In this document: positions 23,212 to 32,315 of the stretch, piece after piece | Position numbering within the stretch: the stretch's first letter is position 1 | Layout: each line of letters starts with the position of its first letter | DNA from: Muribaculaceae bacterium | GTDB lineage: Bacteria; Bacteroidota; Bacteroidia; Bacteroidales; Muribaculaceae | Reading direction: 5' to 3' | Assembly (NCBI GenBank): GCA_910573745.1 | Contig: CAJSYI010000006.1 | Coordinates: 1 to 64,000, forward strand | Length of the DNA stretch: 64,000 nt | Translations under genes and position numbers: made by a program | The notes under the pieces: generated by a model | What the model was told of the DNA's origin: nothing | Databases searched by the model: none | Seen by the model: the letters and a program-made list of their open reading frames with translations, nothing else

Positions 23212-24140
23212 AGCGGGGCGGGTCTGTAGTTCCTGAGCTCGTCGGCTGTGAGGCCGCATTGGTCGTAGATGTCTTTTATTCCTTCGGTATCAAGCCTGTC
23301 GAAGTCCTCTTTTCGGGGAAGAATGAACAGCCCGGCCATATCCACAGCCCCGGGGCTTACGAGACACCGGTCTTTCTCCTCGGCATAGTAGCATGCAGGA
23401 CGGTGGTGTTTGCGCGGGAAAACCACTACGCGAAGTCTGCGCGAGGCGTCCATCCATACGATTACGTTGACCATCCCCGGATCCGGGGCGCCAGTGGTGG
23501 CGTCGAAGCCGTAAAGCTTCGGGAGGATGCTGAGCAGTTGCATTCCTGTCGGGTCGGGCATAACTACAAGGCTCCAGAACTTCATCGGCAAATCCGCCGG
23601 AAAGTCGGTGGAAAGCATTATTCCCGACTTGTCGGCGGTGTGGCAGCGTTCCACTATCGGCAGAAGCGGGAGCTCATCCTTGAGGGTCGCCTGGAAATGC
23701 AGATGGTCAGGGGCAGAGGCTCCTGAACGTGCTCCGTTGTAGAAAAACGCGAGACAAGGAGCGGCATCGGCAGCGGCCACCATGTCGAGCGGAATCTCCT
23801 CCTGCGGCTCGTGGGCCTTGCTGACGATGGTGAAATGCACCGGAAAAATCGGGTAGGGGTTTATGAGCCAGTCCCAACCGTCTATTATCTTGAGAGACTG
23901 CTGTTCCTTAGGGCGGTTGGTCTTGCAGAGGAAGCACGGGCGTTTGGCAAGCGACGACGAGTCAACTGCAGCCTCAGTGGACTGGCGTCGCTGAGGATTG
24001 TATTGCAGTCCTACGTTCATTCCTGCCATGTCCATGATGCGGCGTTCGGCCGTCATCAGCGCGTCGTAACTGGCCTTCAGCCCCGGCCATTCCCGGAACT
24101 GGGCCTCATAGAAATCGTTTATGCTTTCGAGGGTGATCAT
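23208..24140 (-). CDS. DUF4922 protein, nucleotidyltransferase/phosphorylase-like (HIT superfamily)
   Basis: The 310-residue cytosolic protein has the features of the GalT/Ap4A-phosphorylase branch: a CFLC pair at 69-72 (possible zinc site) and HLHFQ at 146-150, matching the active-site HxHxQ. ASAPDHLHFQ and NPYPIFPVHFTIVSKAHEPQ are typical of the DUF4922 family of Bacteroidetes. Such enzymes move nucleotidyl or phosphate groups onto sugar phosphates. Sitting between SpoIID and a glycosyltransferase, it may activate a recovered sugar. That substrate idea is inference; no member is known to me in detail. Confidence 0.78.
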   Translation of the reverse strand: MITLESINDFYEAQFREWPGLKASYDALMTAERRIMDMAGMNVGLQYNPQRRQSTEAAVDSSSLAKRPCFLCKTNRPKEQQSLKIIDGWDWLINPYPIFPVHFTIVSKAHEPQEEIPLDMVAAADAAPCLAFFYNGARSGASAPDHLHFQATLKDELPLLPIVERCHTADKSGIMLSTDFPADLPMKFWSLVVMPDPTGMQLLSILPKLYGFDATTGAPDPGMVNVIVWMDASRRLRVVVFPRKHHRPACYYAEEKDRCLVSPGAVDMAGLFILPRKEDFDRLDTEGIKDIYDQCGLTADELRNYRPAPL

Positions 24141-25526
24141 TCAGAATTCAATTTCTTCGTCAGTTTCAAAAGTGCCGAGCATCGGGTTTATCTCCGGACG
24201 GTTTGCCCTGATGCGTGCGTAAAGCTCTATTGAGCGTATGAAGTCCTTGTAAGTGTTGTTGGCGTTGGTCTGTTCCACACTGAGGGAGGCGTCGGAATTC
24301 CCCTCCCAACGGCGGCAGAAATAAAGCGGCTCGAATATGCGTCCTACGACGTATTCGCGCGATATGCGCAATGCCAATGCGTAGTCTTCGCCGTAACTTA
24401 CGTTTGGGAACAGGAACTTACGGGCAATCGACGTGTAGAAAGCCCTTGGTGCGCCGAATCCGTTTATCCGCAACGCATTGTTGGCCCCGTTGTCGTCAGT
24501 CCATTCCCGGTGGTCGATGAGTCCGGGCGGCATCGGGCGCAGGCCGAAGTCCGTGATGATGTAGCTGCCTATGACCATGGCCGCGCCGGTTTCACGGAAT
24601 TTGTCAACTACTGCCTGGAGCGTGTTTTCGTCGGCATATATGTCGTCGGAATCGAGCTGGACGGCAAAGCGTCCGCAATATGGACTCTGAAGGGCACGGT
24701 TCCAGCAGCCTCCGATTCCAAGGCCTTCGTTTCCCGTAAGCTCAATGACGCGCAGTTTGGTGTCTCGCACGTCGCGAAGCAATTCACGTGTGCCGTCGGT
24801 CGAACCGTTGTCAACGACTATGACGTTGTATTCAAAACCGCACTTCTGGCTTAGTGCCGACCTCACTGCGTCTCCGATGGTCTTGACGCGGTTGCGCACC
24901 GGAATTATGATTGATGCCTCGCGGGGAAACCCCTCGGCTTCTATGCCGTCGAAGTCGCAGGTCTGCTTCTCCTTTTTCACGAGAGCGTTTATTTCATAAA
25001 GATGCTCCGAAAGCATGCGCTCCATCTCAATCTGATAGTCGCGTCTGCGCGGATCCACATAGTCGAACTGCTTTTCACCGCTTTTGCGGTCGTCGATACG
25101 CTCGGCTATGTAGAGATACTCGGGGATGTTCATGAATATTCCCGTGGATGAAAGCCTGAGTCGCAGGGCATACCATCCGCCGTCGAGCAATGCCGACTCC
25201 TCTTCGGTGAAGTCTTCAGAGGCGGCAAGCACGTCGGCGGCGTTGAGGAGCACCAAGGGACCGAAATCGAAGTCGTCGCGCAGCGACCCGTACTGATAGT
25301 CGCATACAGGATGGTTTGCCAGCGAACCGTCGGCAAGGCGTTCTTTGTAATGGCAGTACGTAAGCGTGGCGTCAACTTCCGAAGCTGTCTCCACAAGCCG
25401 GTGGAAACAATACTCGTCGGGGGTTATCTCACGGTCGTCAAGACGTACGAGCACGTATCTTTCAAGCGAATTGCGGCATATGGCGTCGCAAAGCTGCTTG
25501 ACGTTTCTGAATCTTATGATTTCCAT
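24141..25526 (-). CDS. Family 2 glycosyltransferase
   Basis: The 461-residue protein has an N-terminal half with glycosyltransferase-like sequence ([20 protein letters not shown]) and a C-terminal GT-A domain. The latter starts [20 protein letters not shown] near residue 210, with [16 protein letters not shown] and the DxD motif VQLDSDDIY. No membrane segment is seen. The sugar donor cannot be read from sequence. I chose the ATG at 25526; the ORF also opens ten codons earlier. It abuts the DUF4922 gene and belongs to the same operon. Confidence 0.85.
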   Translation of the reverse strand: MEIIRFRNVKQLCDAICRNSLERYVLVRLDDREITPDEYCFHRLVETASEVDATLTYCHYKERLADGSLANHPVCDYQYGSLRDDFDFGPLVLLNAADVLAASEDFTEEESALLDGGWYALRLRLSSTGIFMNIPEYLYIAERIDDRKSGEKQFDYVDPRRRDYQIEMERMLSEHLYEINALVKKEKQTCDFDGIEAEGFPREASIIIPVRNRVKTIGDAVRSALSQKCGFEYNVIVVDNGSTDGTRELLRDVRDTKLRVIELTGNEGLGIGGCWNRALQSPYCGRFAVQLDSDDIYADENTLQAVVDKFRETGAAMVIGSYIITDFGLRPMPPGLIDHREWTDDNGANNALRINGFGAPRAFYTSIARKFLFPNVSYGEDYALALRISREYVVGRIFEPLYFCRRWEGNSDASLSVEQTNANNTYKDFIRSIELYARIRANRPEINPMLGTFETDEEIEF

Positions 25527-25559
25527 ACTCTGGATCTTCTTTATTCTATATTCCACATT

Positions 25560-28500
25560 CTATCGCCCTTCGAAGTATTCCATCACGGCTTTCATCAGAG
25601 CGGCACGGTCGGCCTTGTCGGTGATGGATTCAAACGGGATGCTGAACACTGCCCGGCGGCTTTTCCCTTTGCGGGAGAAGATGCCTGCGGCGGCCTCGGA
25701 GTCGGAAAGCGTCATCACGGTCTTGGAGTCGGGCCATGCCTCATGGAGCGCATCGGGCTTTTCCACGATATAATTCTTGTCGTTGAGTGTGTTTGAGTAG
25801 CTGTAAGAGCCTCCGGCTCCTGTTGATGCCGCCATCCGTACCCGTCCGCAGCGGTTGCGGTCTGAAACAGAGTCGAGTTCCACCCCAAGCACTTCTGCGG
25901 CGAAGTCGGAGCCGTCGCTGTCGCGGCTGACGTCGGAAGCCACATATTGTCCGGAAACCAACAGATGTCCGCCTTTGCCTGTAAAAGCACGTAGCCGCTT
26001 CTGCAGCTCTTCGGGGAAAGCCTCGTGGCGGATGCCGCTTTTGCCGTTGCCCGTTACGGTGCGTTTCTGCTTGCCGAGTATAAGGTCTACGGTCTTGAAG
26101 TCCGAGAGCTTCACATCCCCTTTCTCGACGGCCGATGCCGATGCGCTGACGAATCCGTAGCCGGCCTTTTCAAGGGCTTCGCCATGGACATAGGGATAAT
26201 CGAAAGTGTTTCCGGCAATGGTCTTTGTGGTGTAGTTCTGAGAGCTTCGTCCGAACGATTCTCCGGCTCCTCTGCGGAATTCGGTCTGATGGCCTGCAAA
26301 TGATATGTCGCGGATGTAAGGCACGCCGAAATCATCTTCAGAACGAAAACCGGCGTTGCCGTTCTCAGAGAAGTGCTCGGGACCGCTTGTGCGAGTGAAG
26401 CCGTTGACTATCAGCACTGTGTTTTTCGACTCTTTGGCTTCGCGTAGGGCAAGCGTTTCAGACGGGAACGACAAGCCGCCGTCGTTGGCTGCGATGATGC
26501 GGAACGAATGGATTTCGTTGTCGGTCGTGTGCACGTCGAAATGTGTCGAGCCGGTCTCGCCGATTTTGTGGAATCCGAGCTCGTCGCCGCTGCGTTCGAG
26601 GATGATGTATTTCTTCGGAGTCGCTGTAGGCTCAATCGGGTCGGCGGTAGGCTGCCAACTGAGGCGGTAATGGTTCTTTTTCGAACGTTTTATTGCGAAG
26701 TCCTTCACAGGCAGGGGCTGCACCACAAACTCGCGGGCTTTGCGTTCGGCCATGAATCGTCCGAGGGCTTTGTAGATCGCGCGTCCGACCGTGAATCGGA
26801 ATCCGGGATCAAGGCCGTATTGCATGTCGGCGAAGTTCTGATGGCTCATAAGCTCTATAAGCGTCGTGGGCACTTCCGGGACGCGTGCCTCGACATACGA
26901 CTTGTCCCACATGGAGCGGCGTGTCCACCGGGGTTCGTATGTCTGGCGGATGTCGCCTGTGATTTGGCGCATCACCATATCGGTGAGCATTCGGGAGTTG
27001 ATGCGCGGTGTGCCGTCCTCGTAGCTGTCGCCTCCGTTGGTGAAATAAATGCCGAGCGTGCCCACAAAGCTGTCGTCGGAGCGTTTTCCGGCATCGGAAT
27101 GCAGTGCGAAGCAGACATCGACCGGAATGTTGAGGCCTTCGGCATCGGGCAGCACGCGTGATCCCCCGGCAAGCCAGTTGATCCAGAGTCCGCGCGACGT
27201 GTAGTCGTCTTTGTAGTCGTTTCCGCCGTGGTAAGGGGAATATACGCTTTCCGGCGCACCGGCCCAATGGAGCCAGTAACGGGCACCCTCCACGAAGCGG
27301 GGCATTCCGGAAGTCCTGAATGTCGGGGCGCGGCCTTTGGGCGTGGCCGGAGTCGCGGGTTCAGCCGGAACGGAAGTGTCGGCCGGCTCTTTGTCCACGT
27401 CGCCTTCCCCCTCTTCGTCGGGCGTTACGGTAGTCTCGTCAGAGTCTTCCTCATCCTCGCCTTCCTCCTCGTCCGCTTCGTCGGTAGTGGAGTTGTCGGG
27501 AGTTGACGGGTCGTAATAAATGTCGCTACGGTGGGGGCTGCGGGCTATGTTGCCCATTCCGCCGCCTATCTTCACCGCATCGGCTGTAAGGGCTTTGCCT
27601 TCAGCCTTGTCGCTGAGGTTTGTAAGGGTTACGACCGGCTCGGTGTCGCTGTATCCGGCTTCAAGCGGGAACGTGCCGAGATAGATCCATGTGCCGCCGC
27701 CCATTGTCTGGTTGACCGTGAATTCCTTGCTCCCGCCGGAGTAATTGACTGTGTATCTTGCATCCTCAGTCGAATTGGGAAGGGACTTGTAGCTTACGTA
27801 CACGGCATATTCCCCCTCTTCTGGTATGTCGGCATACCAGGCGGCTACCGATGGTTTTCCGGAGCGGATGGTCGTTGTCTGCCTGTACGTCCCGTTTTCA
27901 AACGGGTTTTCGGTGTCGCGGAAGTCAGGAAGGTCGTATATGAACCCGTCATCGTCTCCAGTGGCCCAAGCAGCCGTCCCGGTCTGTTCCTTGTAATATG
28001 GTTGGGAATACACTTTCCCGTCGGGATTGGTGTCATTGTCCACAATCACTTCGTTGACGTTCGTGTCGCGTTCTTTGGGTAGCATGACGTATGCTCCGGC
28101 GTTTTCAAGCATTGGGACGGCATAGGGCAGGATATATCCCATGGTGAAGAGGTCTTCCACTGTCTCGAAAAGGAGCGGGCGTTGCCATTGCCAGGCGCCG
28201 CCTTTGAAGTATCGTCCATGGCTTGACCAAAGGCCGACGATGTCGCCTTCCATGCCTTTCTTCGGATTCACCCACGGCTCGCGTGCCACGACAAATGGGA
28301 TGTTTGTGCGATAACGTTCGGGCAGCCTGTCAACCTTGGTGATGTAGTAGGCCATCGGATGGTTTCGCACCGTTACATTTACGGGATACGAATCGAACGG
28401 CTCAGGAAGGTTGCGCTTTATCTCCCCTTGTAGGGAAGCTATCAACTCTTGCGTAACGGGCAGATACGTATAGTTTTCATTGAGGCTCACTTTGGTGAGG

Positions 28501-28901
28501 CGTTGGAGCGAGTCGGTCTTTACGGCGTTCACGCGCAGTCCGCCGGGATTGAGGTTCTCAGGCAGCCATTTCAGCAAAGCATCGTTGATGGCAAGCGTAA
28601 GAGAGTCGTTCATCACCGGATCCGGCGGCGGGGCAGGGCGGGAATACCGCCTTGTGGTCTTTTTGCGGCTTGTACGGCGTTTTGAAGACTTGCGGTTGCG
28701 TGAACTCTTTTTCTTCTTTTTTGACTTCGTGGATGTGCTTTTCTTCTTTGAAGAGGAAGACCTTTTCTTTTTTTTCTTTGAAGTCTGGGAAGTGCGCGCC
28801 TTGGAACTCTTGCGCGCATCTATGGTGAAGGCCTCGCCTGAACCGAAAAGGAGCAGGCCGGCTATGATTATGTATATGAATCGTTTGAATGAGAACCTCA
28901 T
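25560..28901 (-). CDS. Large secreted golvesin-domain, amidase-like protein
   Basis: The 1113-residue protein begins with a signal peptide (MRFSFKRFIYIIIAGLLLFG). Next comes an extraordinary basic segment of Lys, Ser and Arg (about residues 34-90). Around 230-480 and 540-700 is sequence of the N-acetylmuramoyl-L-alanine amidase type (VCFALHSDAGKRSDDSFVGT; TTLIELMSHQNFADMQYGLD), split by a golvesin-C-terminal-like beta domain (YAVYVSYKSLPNSTEDARYT, GGGTWIYLGTFPLEAGYSD) and an acidic linker rich in Glu and Asp (near 470-515). A fibronectin-like part follows, then a GATase-like end. Similar proteins are often labelled xanthan lyase; I do not support that name. Cell-wall hydrolysis is the better guess from neighbours. 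Confidence 0.8.
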   Translation of the reverse strand: MRFSFKRFIYIIIAGLLLFGSGEAFTIDARKSSKARTSQTSKKKKKRSSSSKKKSTSTKSKKKKKSSRNRKSSKRRTSRKKTTRRYSRPAPPPDPVMNDSLTLAINDALLKWLPENLNPGGLRVNAVKTDSLQRLTKVSLNENYTYLPVTQELIASLQGEIKRNLPEPFDSYPVNVTVRNHPMAYYITKVDRLPERYRTNIPFVVAREPWVNPKKGMEGDIVGLWSSHGRYFKGGAWQWQRPLLFETVEDLFTMGYILPYAVPMLENAGAYVMLPKERDTNVNEVIVDNDTNPDGKVYSQPYYKEQTGTAAWATGDDDGFIYDLPDFRDTENPFENGTYRQTTTIRSGKPSVAAWYADIPEEGEYAVYVSYKSLPNSTEDARYTVNYSGGSKEFTVNQTMGGGTWIYLGTFPLEAGYSDTEPVVTLTNLSDKAEGKALTADAVKIGGGMGNIARSPHRSDIYYDPSTPDNSTTDEADEEEGEDEEDSDETTVTPDEEGEGDVDKEPADTSVPAEPATPATPKGRAPTFRTSGMPRFVEGARYWLHWAGAPESVYSPYHGGNDYKDDYTSRGLWINWLAGGSRVLPDAEGLNIPVDVCFALHSDAGKRSDDSFVGTLGIYFTNGGDSYEDGTPRINSRMLTDMVMRQITGDIRQTYEPRWTRRSMWDKSYVEARVPEVPTTLIELMSHQNFADMQYGLDPGFRFTVGRAIYKALGRFMAERKAREFVVQPLPVKDFAIKRSKKNHYRLSWQPTADPIEPTATPKKYIILERSGDELGFHKIGETGSTHFDVHTTDNEIHSFRIIAANDGGLSFPSETLALREAKESKNTVLIVNGFTRTSGPEHFSENGNAGFRSEDDFGVPYIRDISFAGHQTEFRRGAGESFGRSSQNYTTKTIAGNTFDYPYVHGEALEKAGYGFVSASASAVEKGDVKLSDFKTVDLILGKQKRTVTGNGKSGIRHEAFPEELQKRLRAFTGKGGHLLVSGQYVASDVSRDSDGSDFAAEVLGVELDSVSDRNRCGRVRMAASTGAGGSYSYSNTLNDKNYIVEKPDALHEAWPDSKTVMTLSDSEAAAGIFSRKGKSRRAVFSIPFESITDKADRAALMKAVMEYFEGR

Positions 28902-28987
28902 AAGTCTGGGAATTATGGTGTATGATACGGAGAGATATGAAAATTGCAGACGCGCACTTGCGTCAGTGCGCATCCGCAAAATTTCCA

Positions 28988-29018
28988 CAAAGTTAACATT
29001 AAATCAGCGAAGCGCAAA
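28988..29018 (-). promoter_or_regulatory. Promoter of the peptidoglycan operon
   Basis: On the minus strand TTTG (29018-29015), a 19-nt spacer and TAACTTTG (28995-28988) match the consensus exactly. It can drive the six genes down to vsr, whose intergenic gaps are 33 bases or less. Confidence 0.78.
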
Positions 29019-29166
29019 ACGCCTGAATTTAAAAACAGTTAAAACGGGAATGCAGTCCGTAGGCTGTCAAAGATGACACTGGGAGATTGAGGTTGATTGC
29101 CGTTAATAAACGCTAATGCCGGCGGCAGTGTGTAACAAATCGGTGAGCGAAGTGTTTAGAGTGTAT

Positions 29167-29430
29167 ATGCTGAGCGGATTTGTAATAGGCATACTTAAAT
29201 TGATTCTGGTCATCGTCATCCTTGCGGGGATGGTGGTGATTCTTCTCGGCATAGGGATAATGATGCGCAAGTCCGACAGGGAAGATGCGGACGCAGCCGA
29301 AGCGTTGCGCCGTGAGGTGAAAAGCAGGGAGGAAGTGATAAGCCGCAACAGCGTTTTTCGCGGTTTCCTGCACCGTCCTGGGGATATGCGCGTTTCGTCG
29401 CATAAATCTTCCGGAAAACAAGACAGGTAA
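29167..29430 (+). CDS. Small single-pass membrane protein
   Basis: The 87-residue product has one long hydrophobic helix (FVIGILKLILVIVILAGMVV, about 5-33) and a charged cytosolic tail (RKSDREDADAAEALRREVKS). The frame is open 17 codons further upstream. Neither start has a strong ribosome binding site, and I recognise no family. The helix plus charged tail is clearly better than the overlapping antisense frame. Confidence 0.5.
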   Translation: MLSGFVIGILKLILVIVILAGMVVILLGIGIMMRKSDREDADAAEALRREVKSREEVISRNSVFRGFLHRPGDMRVSSHKSSGKQDR

Positions 29431-29489
29431 AAAACCGCGAATCATCCGCGCTGTGTCGGTGTTTTGGGATTTTTCAATTCCGGTTCTAT

Positions 29490-30665
29490 TAACGCGAGTT
29501 CGGGATAAGAAACGCCCTTAAAAAGTTGAATCGGCAGCTTAAAAAAAAGTTGCCGATTCTTTTGGTAATATCATTGATATTTAGTATTTTAGAGGTATCA
29601 AACAATAAATACTATATCATGATTACCGAGAGTAAAGTTACTGAAATTTTCTGTATTTCCGATGGTTTTTGCAAAGAATTTGAAGTCGAGATGGCGAAAA
29701 ACGCCCTTCCGTCATCATCCGAGTATCCGAAACGCCGCAGGAAGCGCATGATGTCCGACGCGGAGGTCATAACGATCCTGATCTGCTTCCACTTCAACAC
29801 CTACCGCAACTTCAAGCATTATTATCTGTCTTGTGTATGCGGACAGTGGAGACATCTGTTCCCGCGCCGGTTCTCGTACAACCGTTTTGTCGAGGTAATG
29901 CCGCGTTGCTTCGTGGCACTGACAATGTTCCTGCGTCTTGCCTGTTTCGGAGAATGCACCGGCATAAGTTTTGTTGACAGCACCTGCATCCCGGTTATAC
30001 ACAACAAGCGTGAATTCAACATGAAGGTATTCAAGGGCTTCGCAGCCAAGGGCAGGAGCACCATGGGATGGTACGTCGGCTTCAAGCTTCATCTCCTGTG
30101 CAACGAAAAGGGCGAAATTGTGAACTTTGTACTCACCCGTGCCAACGTCGATGACCGCGAGGAATCAGTAATTGACACGCTGACGGACAAGGTGTTCGGC
30201 AAGCTGTACGCTGACAAGGGGTATATCTCGCAATCGCTTTTCGGACATTTGTGGGACAACGGGGTACATATCGTGACAGGACTGCGCTCGAACATGAAAC
30301 AGCGTCTGATGCCGCTGTACGACAAGATAATGCTCCGGAAAAGAAGTATCATCGAGTCAATCAACGATATGCTCAAGAACGTGGCACAGCTGGTGCATTC
30401 GCGTCATCGGAGCGTCCACAATTTCATCATGAACCTGCTTGCGGCAATGGGCGCATACTGCTTCTTCTCCACAAAACCGCAAGTCAATTTCGATTACGAG
30501 GTGCCACAATCCAACGGGCAGCCCGTACTCTGGCAATAAACAGTAGTGGTTGAAAAATCAGGCGACCCGGTCGGATCGCACCATGACTTATGTCTCTTTG
30601 TGGATTAGTCGATTTTGCTTTTGTTATCCAGAACTCGCGTTATTACTTATCCCGAACTCGCGTTA
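29490..30665 (+). mobile_element. IS982-family insertion sequence
   Basis: Perfect 20-bp terminal inverted repeats, taacgcgagttcgggataag at 29490-29509 and its reverse complement at 30646-30665, bound a 1176-bp element with one transposase gene. I see no clear target-site duplication. The right end is followed and preceded by a partial duplicate of the terminal repeat. Confidence 0.85.
29619..30539 (+). CDS. IS982-family DDE transposase
   Basis: The 306-residue protein has a helical N-terminal region with RRRKRMMSDAEVITILICFH and the DDE catalytic residues in SFVDSTCIPV, LYADKGYIS and KRSIIESINDML. The family signature KVFKGFAAKGRSTMGWYVGF and FKLHLLCNEKGEIVNFVLTR ANVDDRE is intact. The start at 29619 gives the usual IS982 N-terminus; the frame is open 31 codons earlier. 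It appears full length and undamaged, so the element may still be active. Confidence 0.92.
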   Translation: MITESKVTEIFCISDGFCKEFEVEMAKNALPSSSEYPKRRRKRMMSDAEVITILICFHFNTYRNFKHYYLSCVCGQWRHLFPRRFSYNRFVEVMPRCFVALTMFLRLACFGECTGISFVDSTCIPVIHNKREFNMKVFKGFAAKGRSTMGWYVGFKLHLLCNEKGEIVNFVLTRANVDDREESVIDTLTDKVFGKLYADKGYISQSLFGHLWDNGVHIVTGLRSNMKQRLMPLYDKIMLRKRSIIESINDMLKNVAQLVHSRHRSVHNFIMNLLAAMGAYCFFSTKPQVNFDYEVPQSNGQPVLWQ

Positions 30666-30668
30666 TTA
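30631..30668. repeat. Duplicated right end of the IS982 element
   Basis: The 15-mer gaactcgcgttatta occurs at 30631-30645 and again at 30654-30668, a 23-base period. The unit gttatccagaactcgcg / cttatcccgaactcgcg shows that the terminal repeat itself was duplicated. Confidence 0.75.
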
Positions 30669-30722
30669 GACTTGAGACGGATTTGTGGCGTATAATGGAT
30701 GAAGGCTGTGTATGAATGTATA

Positions 30723-30772
30723 TAAAAAAGAAGAATCCCAAATGCTTGCCGTAACAAACATTTGAGATTCTT
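30723..30772 (-). terminator. Terminator of the tRNA operon
   Basis: The arms aagaatcccaaatg (30731-30744) and catttgagattctt (30759-30772) pair with one mismatch. On the minus strand they are followed by CTTTTTTA. It lies six bases after the tRNA-Leu gene. Confidence 0.8.
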
Positions 30773-30777
30773 CGGGG

Positions 30778-30861
30778 TGTCCGAGATGAGAATCGAACTC
30801 ACACGGCCTAACGGCCACTACCCCCTCAAAGTAGCGCGTCTACCAATTCCGCCACCCGGAC
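30778..30861 (-). tRNA. tRNA-Leu (GAG)
   Basis: An 84-nt cloverleaf with acceptor arm GTCCGGG / CTCGGAC, D arm GGCGGAATTGGTAGACGC, anticodon loop TTGAGGG (anticodon GAG), a long variable arm typical of tRNA-Leu and the T arm GTTCGATTC. The 3' CCA is not encoded. Confidence 0.93.
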
Positions 30862-30891
30862 ATTAACTAACCTGCAAAAGAGGGATTCTTG

Positions 30892-30964
<73 letters not shown>

Positions 30965-31023
30965 ATGTTGATAGGAGTTTGAGGCTTTTAACTCTCTGCA
31001 AGCATCAAATTCAAAGAACTTGG

Positions 31024-31096
<73 letters not shown>

Positions 31097-31150
31097 ATTA
31101 TTTTAAGGGTCTTTTGCTTTCGGGAAGTAGTTGTTTCCGTTTTGCGAGTA

Positions 31151-31182
31151 CAAAATTACTGCCTTTTTCCGAACTGACCAAA
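31151..31182 (-). promoter_or_regulatory. Promoter of the tRNA operon
   Basis: On the minus strand TTTG (31182-31179), a 20-nt spacer and TAATTTTG (31158-31151) match the consensus exactly, giving a leader of about 48 bases before tRNA-Gly. Confidence 0.8.
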
Positions 31183-31268
31183 TTTTTTCAGATAAATTTT
31201 TGGATTATTTTGTGCTGTTTTTATTAACGTGCATAATATCAGTTAAATAAAAATGCAGTCCGATGTGC

Positions 31269-32246
31269 TCAATTTTTGGTTGATTGAGGCTTTTCCCAAA
31301 TCCAACAGTCAGAATAGTCTGCACGGAAATCTTTGTTGCGCATCATGGCCTGAAGGTCTTCTCGTACCGATGACGCGGCAGCCGCCACGCGCACCATCTT
31401 CCCGGACGCTACGCTGTGGAGGCGGGAATCGTTGTTGTGGGATATGAATCTGTCGGCTTCTGTCTGAGTGCGGAATGTCGCTACAATAAGGAAGAACCTG
31501 TCTGTGGCGGCTTGGTGGTCGGTTTCAGAAATGGTTTTTGTCCTGACTGCGGGTTCTGGCCTTGTTGCAGATGCCTTTTTCGTTTCTTTGGGAGAGACTG
31601 CTGTCTGCGGGGCCTTGACTGCTACAGGGACTATGGAGGCATATTGCTGTTCGTTCTGTATGGTCTGCCTGCCAAGCATCAGGGACAGTGAAACTGCAGC
31701 CACGAGGGCGAAGCATACGGCGGTTCGTGCGAATACCTTGTTGATTGCTATGTAATAGTTGCGGTCAGTGCGGAATTTGCGTGCGGTTTTGCCGCTTTTT
31801 TCTCCCTCCTGTTTCTTCGTTTCATCGTCAGAGGTGATGCCTGCAAGTCTGATCGGTGGCATTCCAATTGCTTCTGCGTATGCTTGGGCTGAGCGCAGAG
31901 GATGGAAGGTGATGGTGCCTTCTTCCCCACGGCGGAGAACACCCACACGGCCGATTGTCGCCTCTCCGTAACTGTCGATTGCCATACGCAGGGATTCAGA
32001 CTCTTCGGCAAGCACCAGTCTTGCTTCTTCAAACGAAAGGCGGTTGCGTCTGGCAAAAGAACTTGCGAGAAGGCCGTCGTCGTTGCAGACCGCCGAATTG
32101 AAAAAAAACTCAACAGAAGATGGCAGGACGCTTTCCGGAGAATATGCTGCACGTCTCCGGCTGGCGAGAAATGCCCCGAAACCGGGCACAATCACGCAGT
32201 CGTGGCGTTTGAGCAGATATTCTATGTGGAGTGCGAGTTCCTGCAT
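31269..32246 (-). CDS. HU-like/SPOR-domain membrane protein
   Basis: The 325-residue protein starts with the HU-CCDC81-like region MQELALHIEYLLKRHDCVIV PGFGAF (1-26) and its repeat LSFEEARLVLAEESESLRMA (to about 130). A charged linker, one membrane helix near 178-197 (RTAVCFALVAAVSLSLMLGR) and a C-terminal SPOR domain (about 250-325, FFLIVATFRTQTEADRFI) follow. SPOR domains bind denuded glycan strands at the division septum. The combination is typical of Bacteroidetes, where the protein links the envelope to an HU-like cytosolic part. The promoter lies at 32281-32312. Confidence 0.83.
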   Translation of the reverse strand: MQELALHIEYLLKRHDCVIVPGFGAFLASRRRAAYSPESVLPSSVEFFFNSAVCNDDGLLASSFARRNRLSFEEARLVLAEESESLRMAIDSYGEATIGRVGVLRRGEEGTITFHPLRSAQAYAEAIGMPPIRLAGITSDDETKKQEGEKSGKTARKFRTDRNYYIAINKVFARTAVCFALVAAVSLSLMLGRQTIQNEQQYASIVPVAVKAPQTAVSPKETKKASATRPEPAVRTKTISETDHQAATDRFFLIVATFRTQTEADRFISHNNDSRLHSVASGKMVRVAAAASSVREDLQAMMRNKDFRADYSDCWIWEKPQSTKN

Positions 32247-32280
32247 CGTGGTATGGTTTCCCTTTGGAGGAAAATTGGTG

Positions 32281-32312
32281 CAAAGTTAGCGATAAAATGG
32301 GAAACGGGCAAA
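32281..32312 (-). promoter_or_regulatory. Promoter of the HU/SPOR gene
   Basis: On the minus strand TTTG (32312-32309), a 20-nt spacer and TAACTTTG (32288-32281) match the consensus exactly. The box partly lies between two genes; the upstream TPR gene ends at 32316. Confidence 0.75.
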
Positions 32313-32315
32313 CGG

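Noticed and set aside
25560..28901. The name xanthan lyase for the golvesin-domain protein
   Set aside because: The sequence shows amidase-type and golvesin-like parts and no polysaccharide lyase fold.
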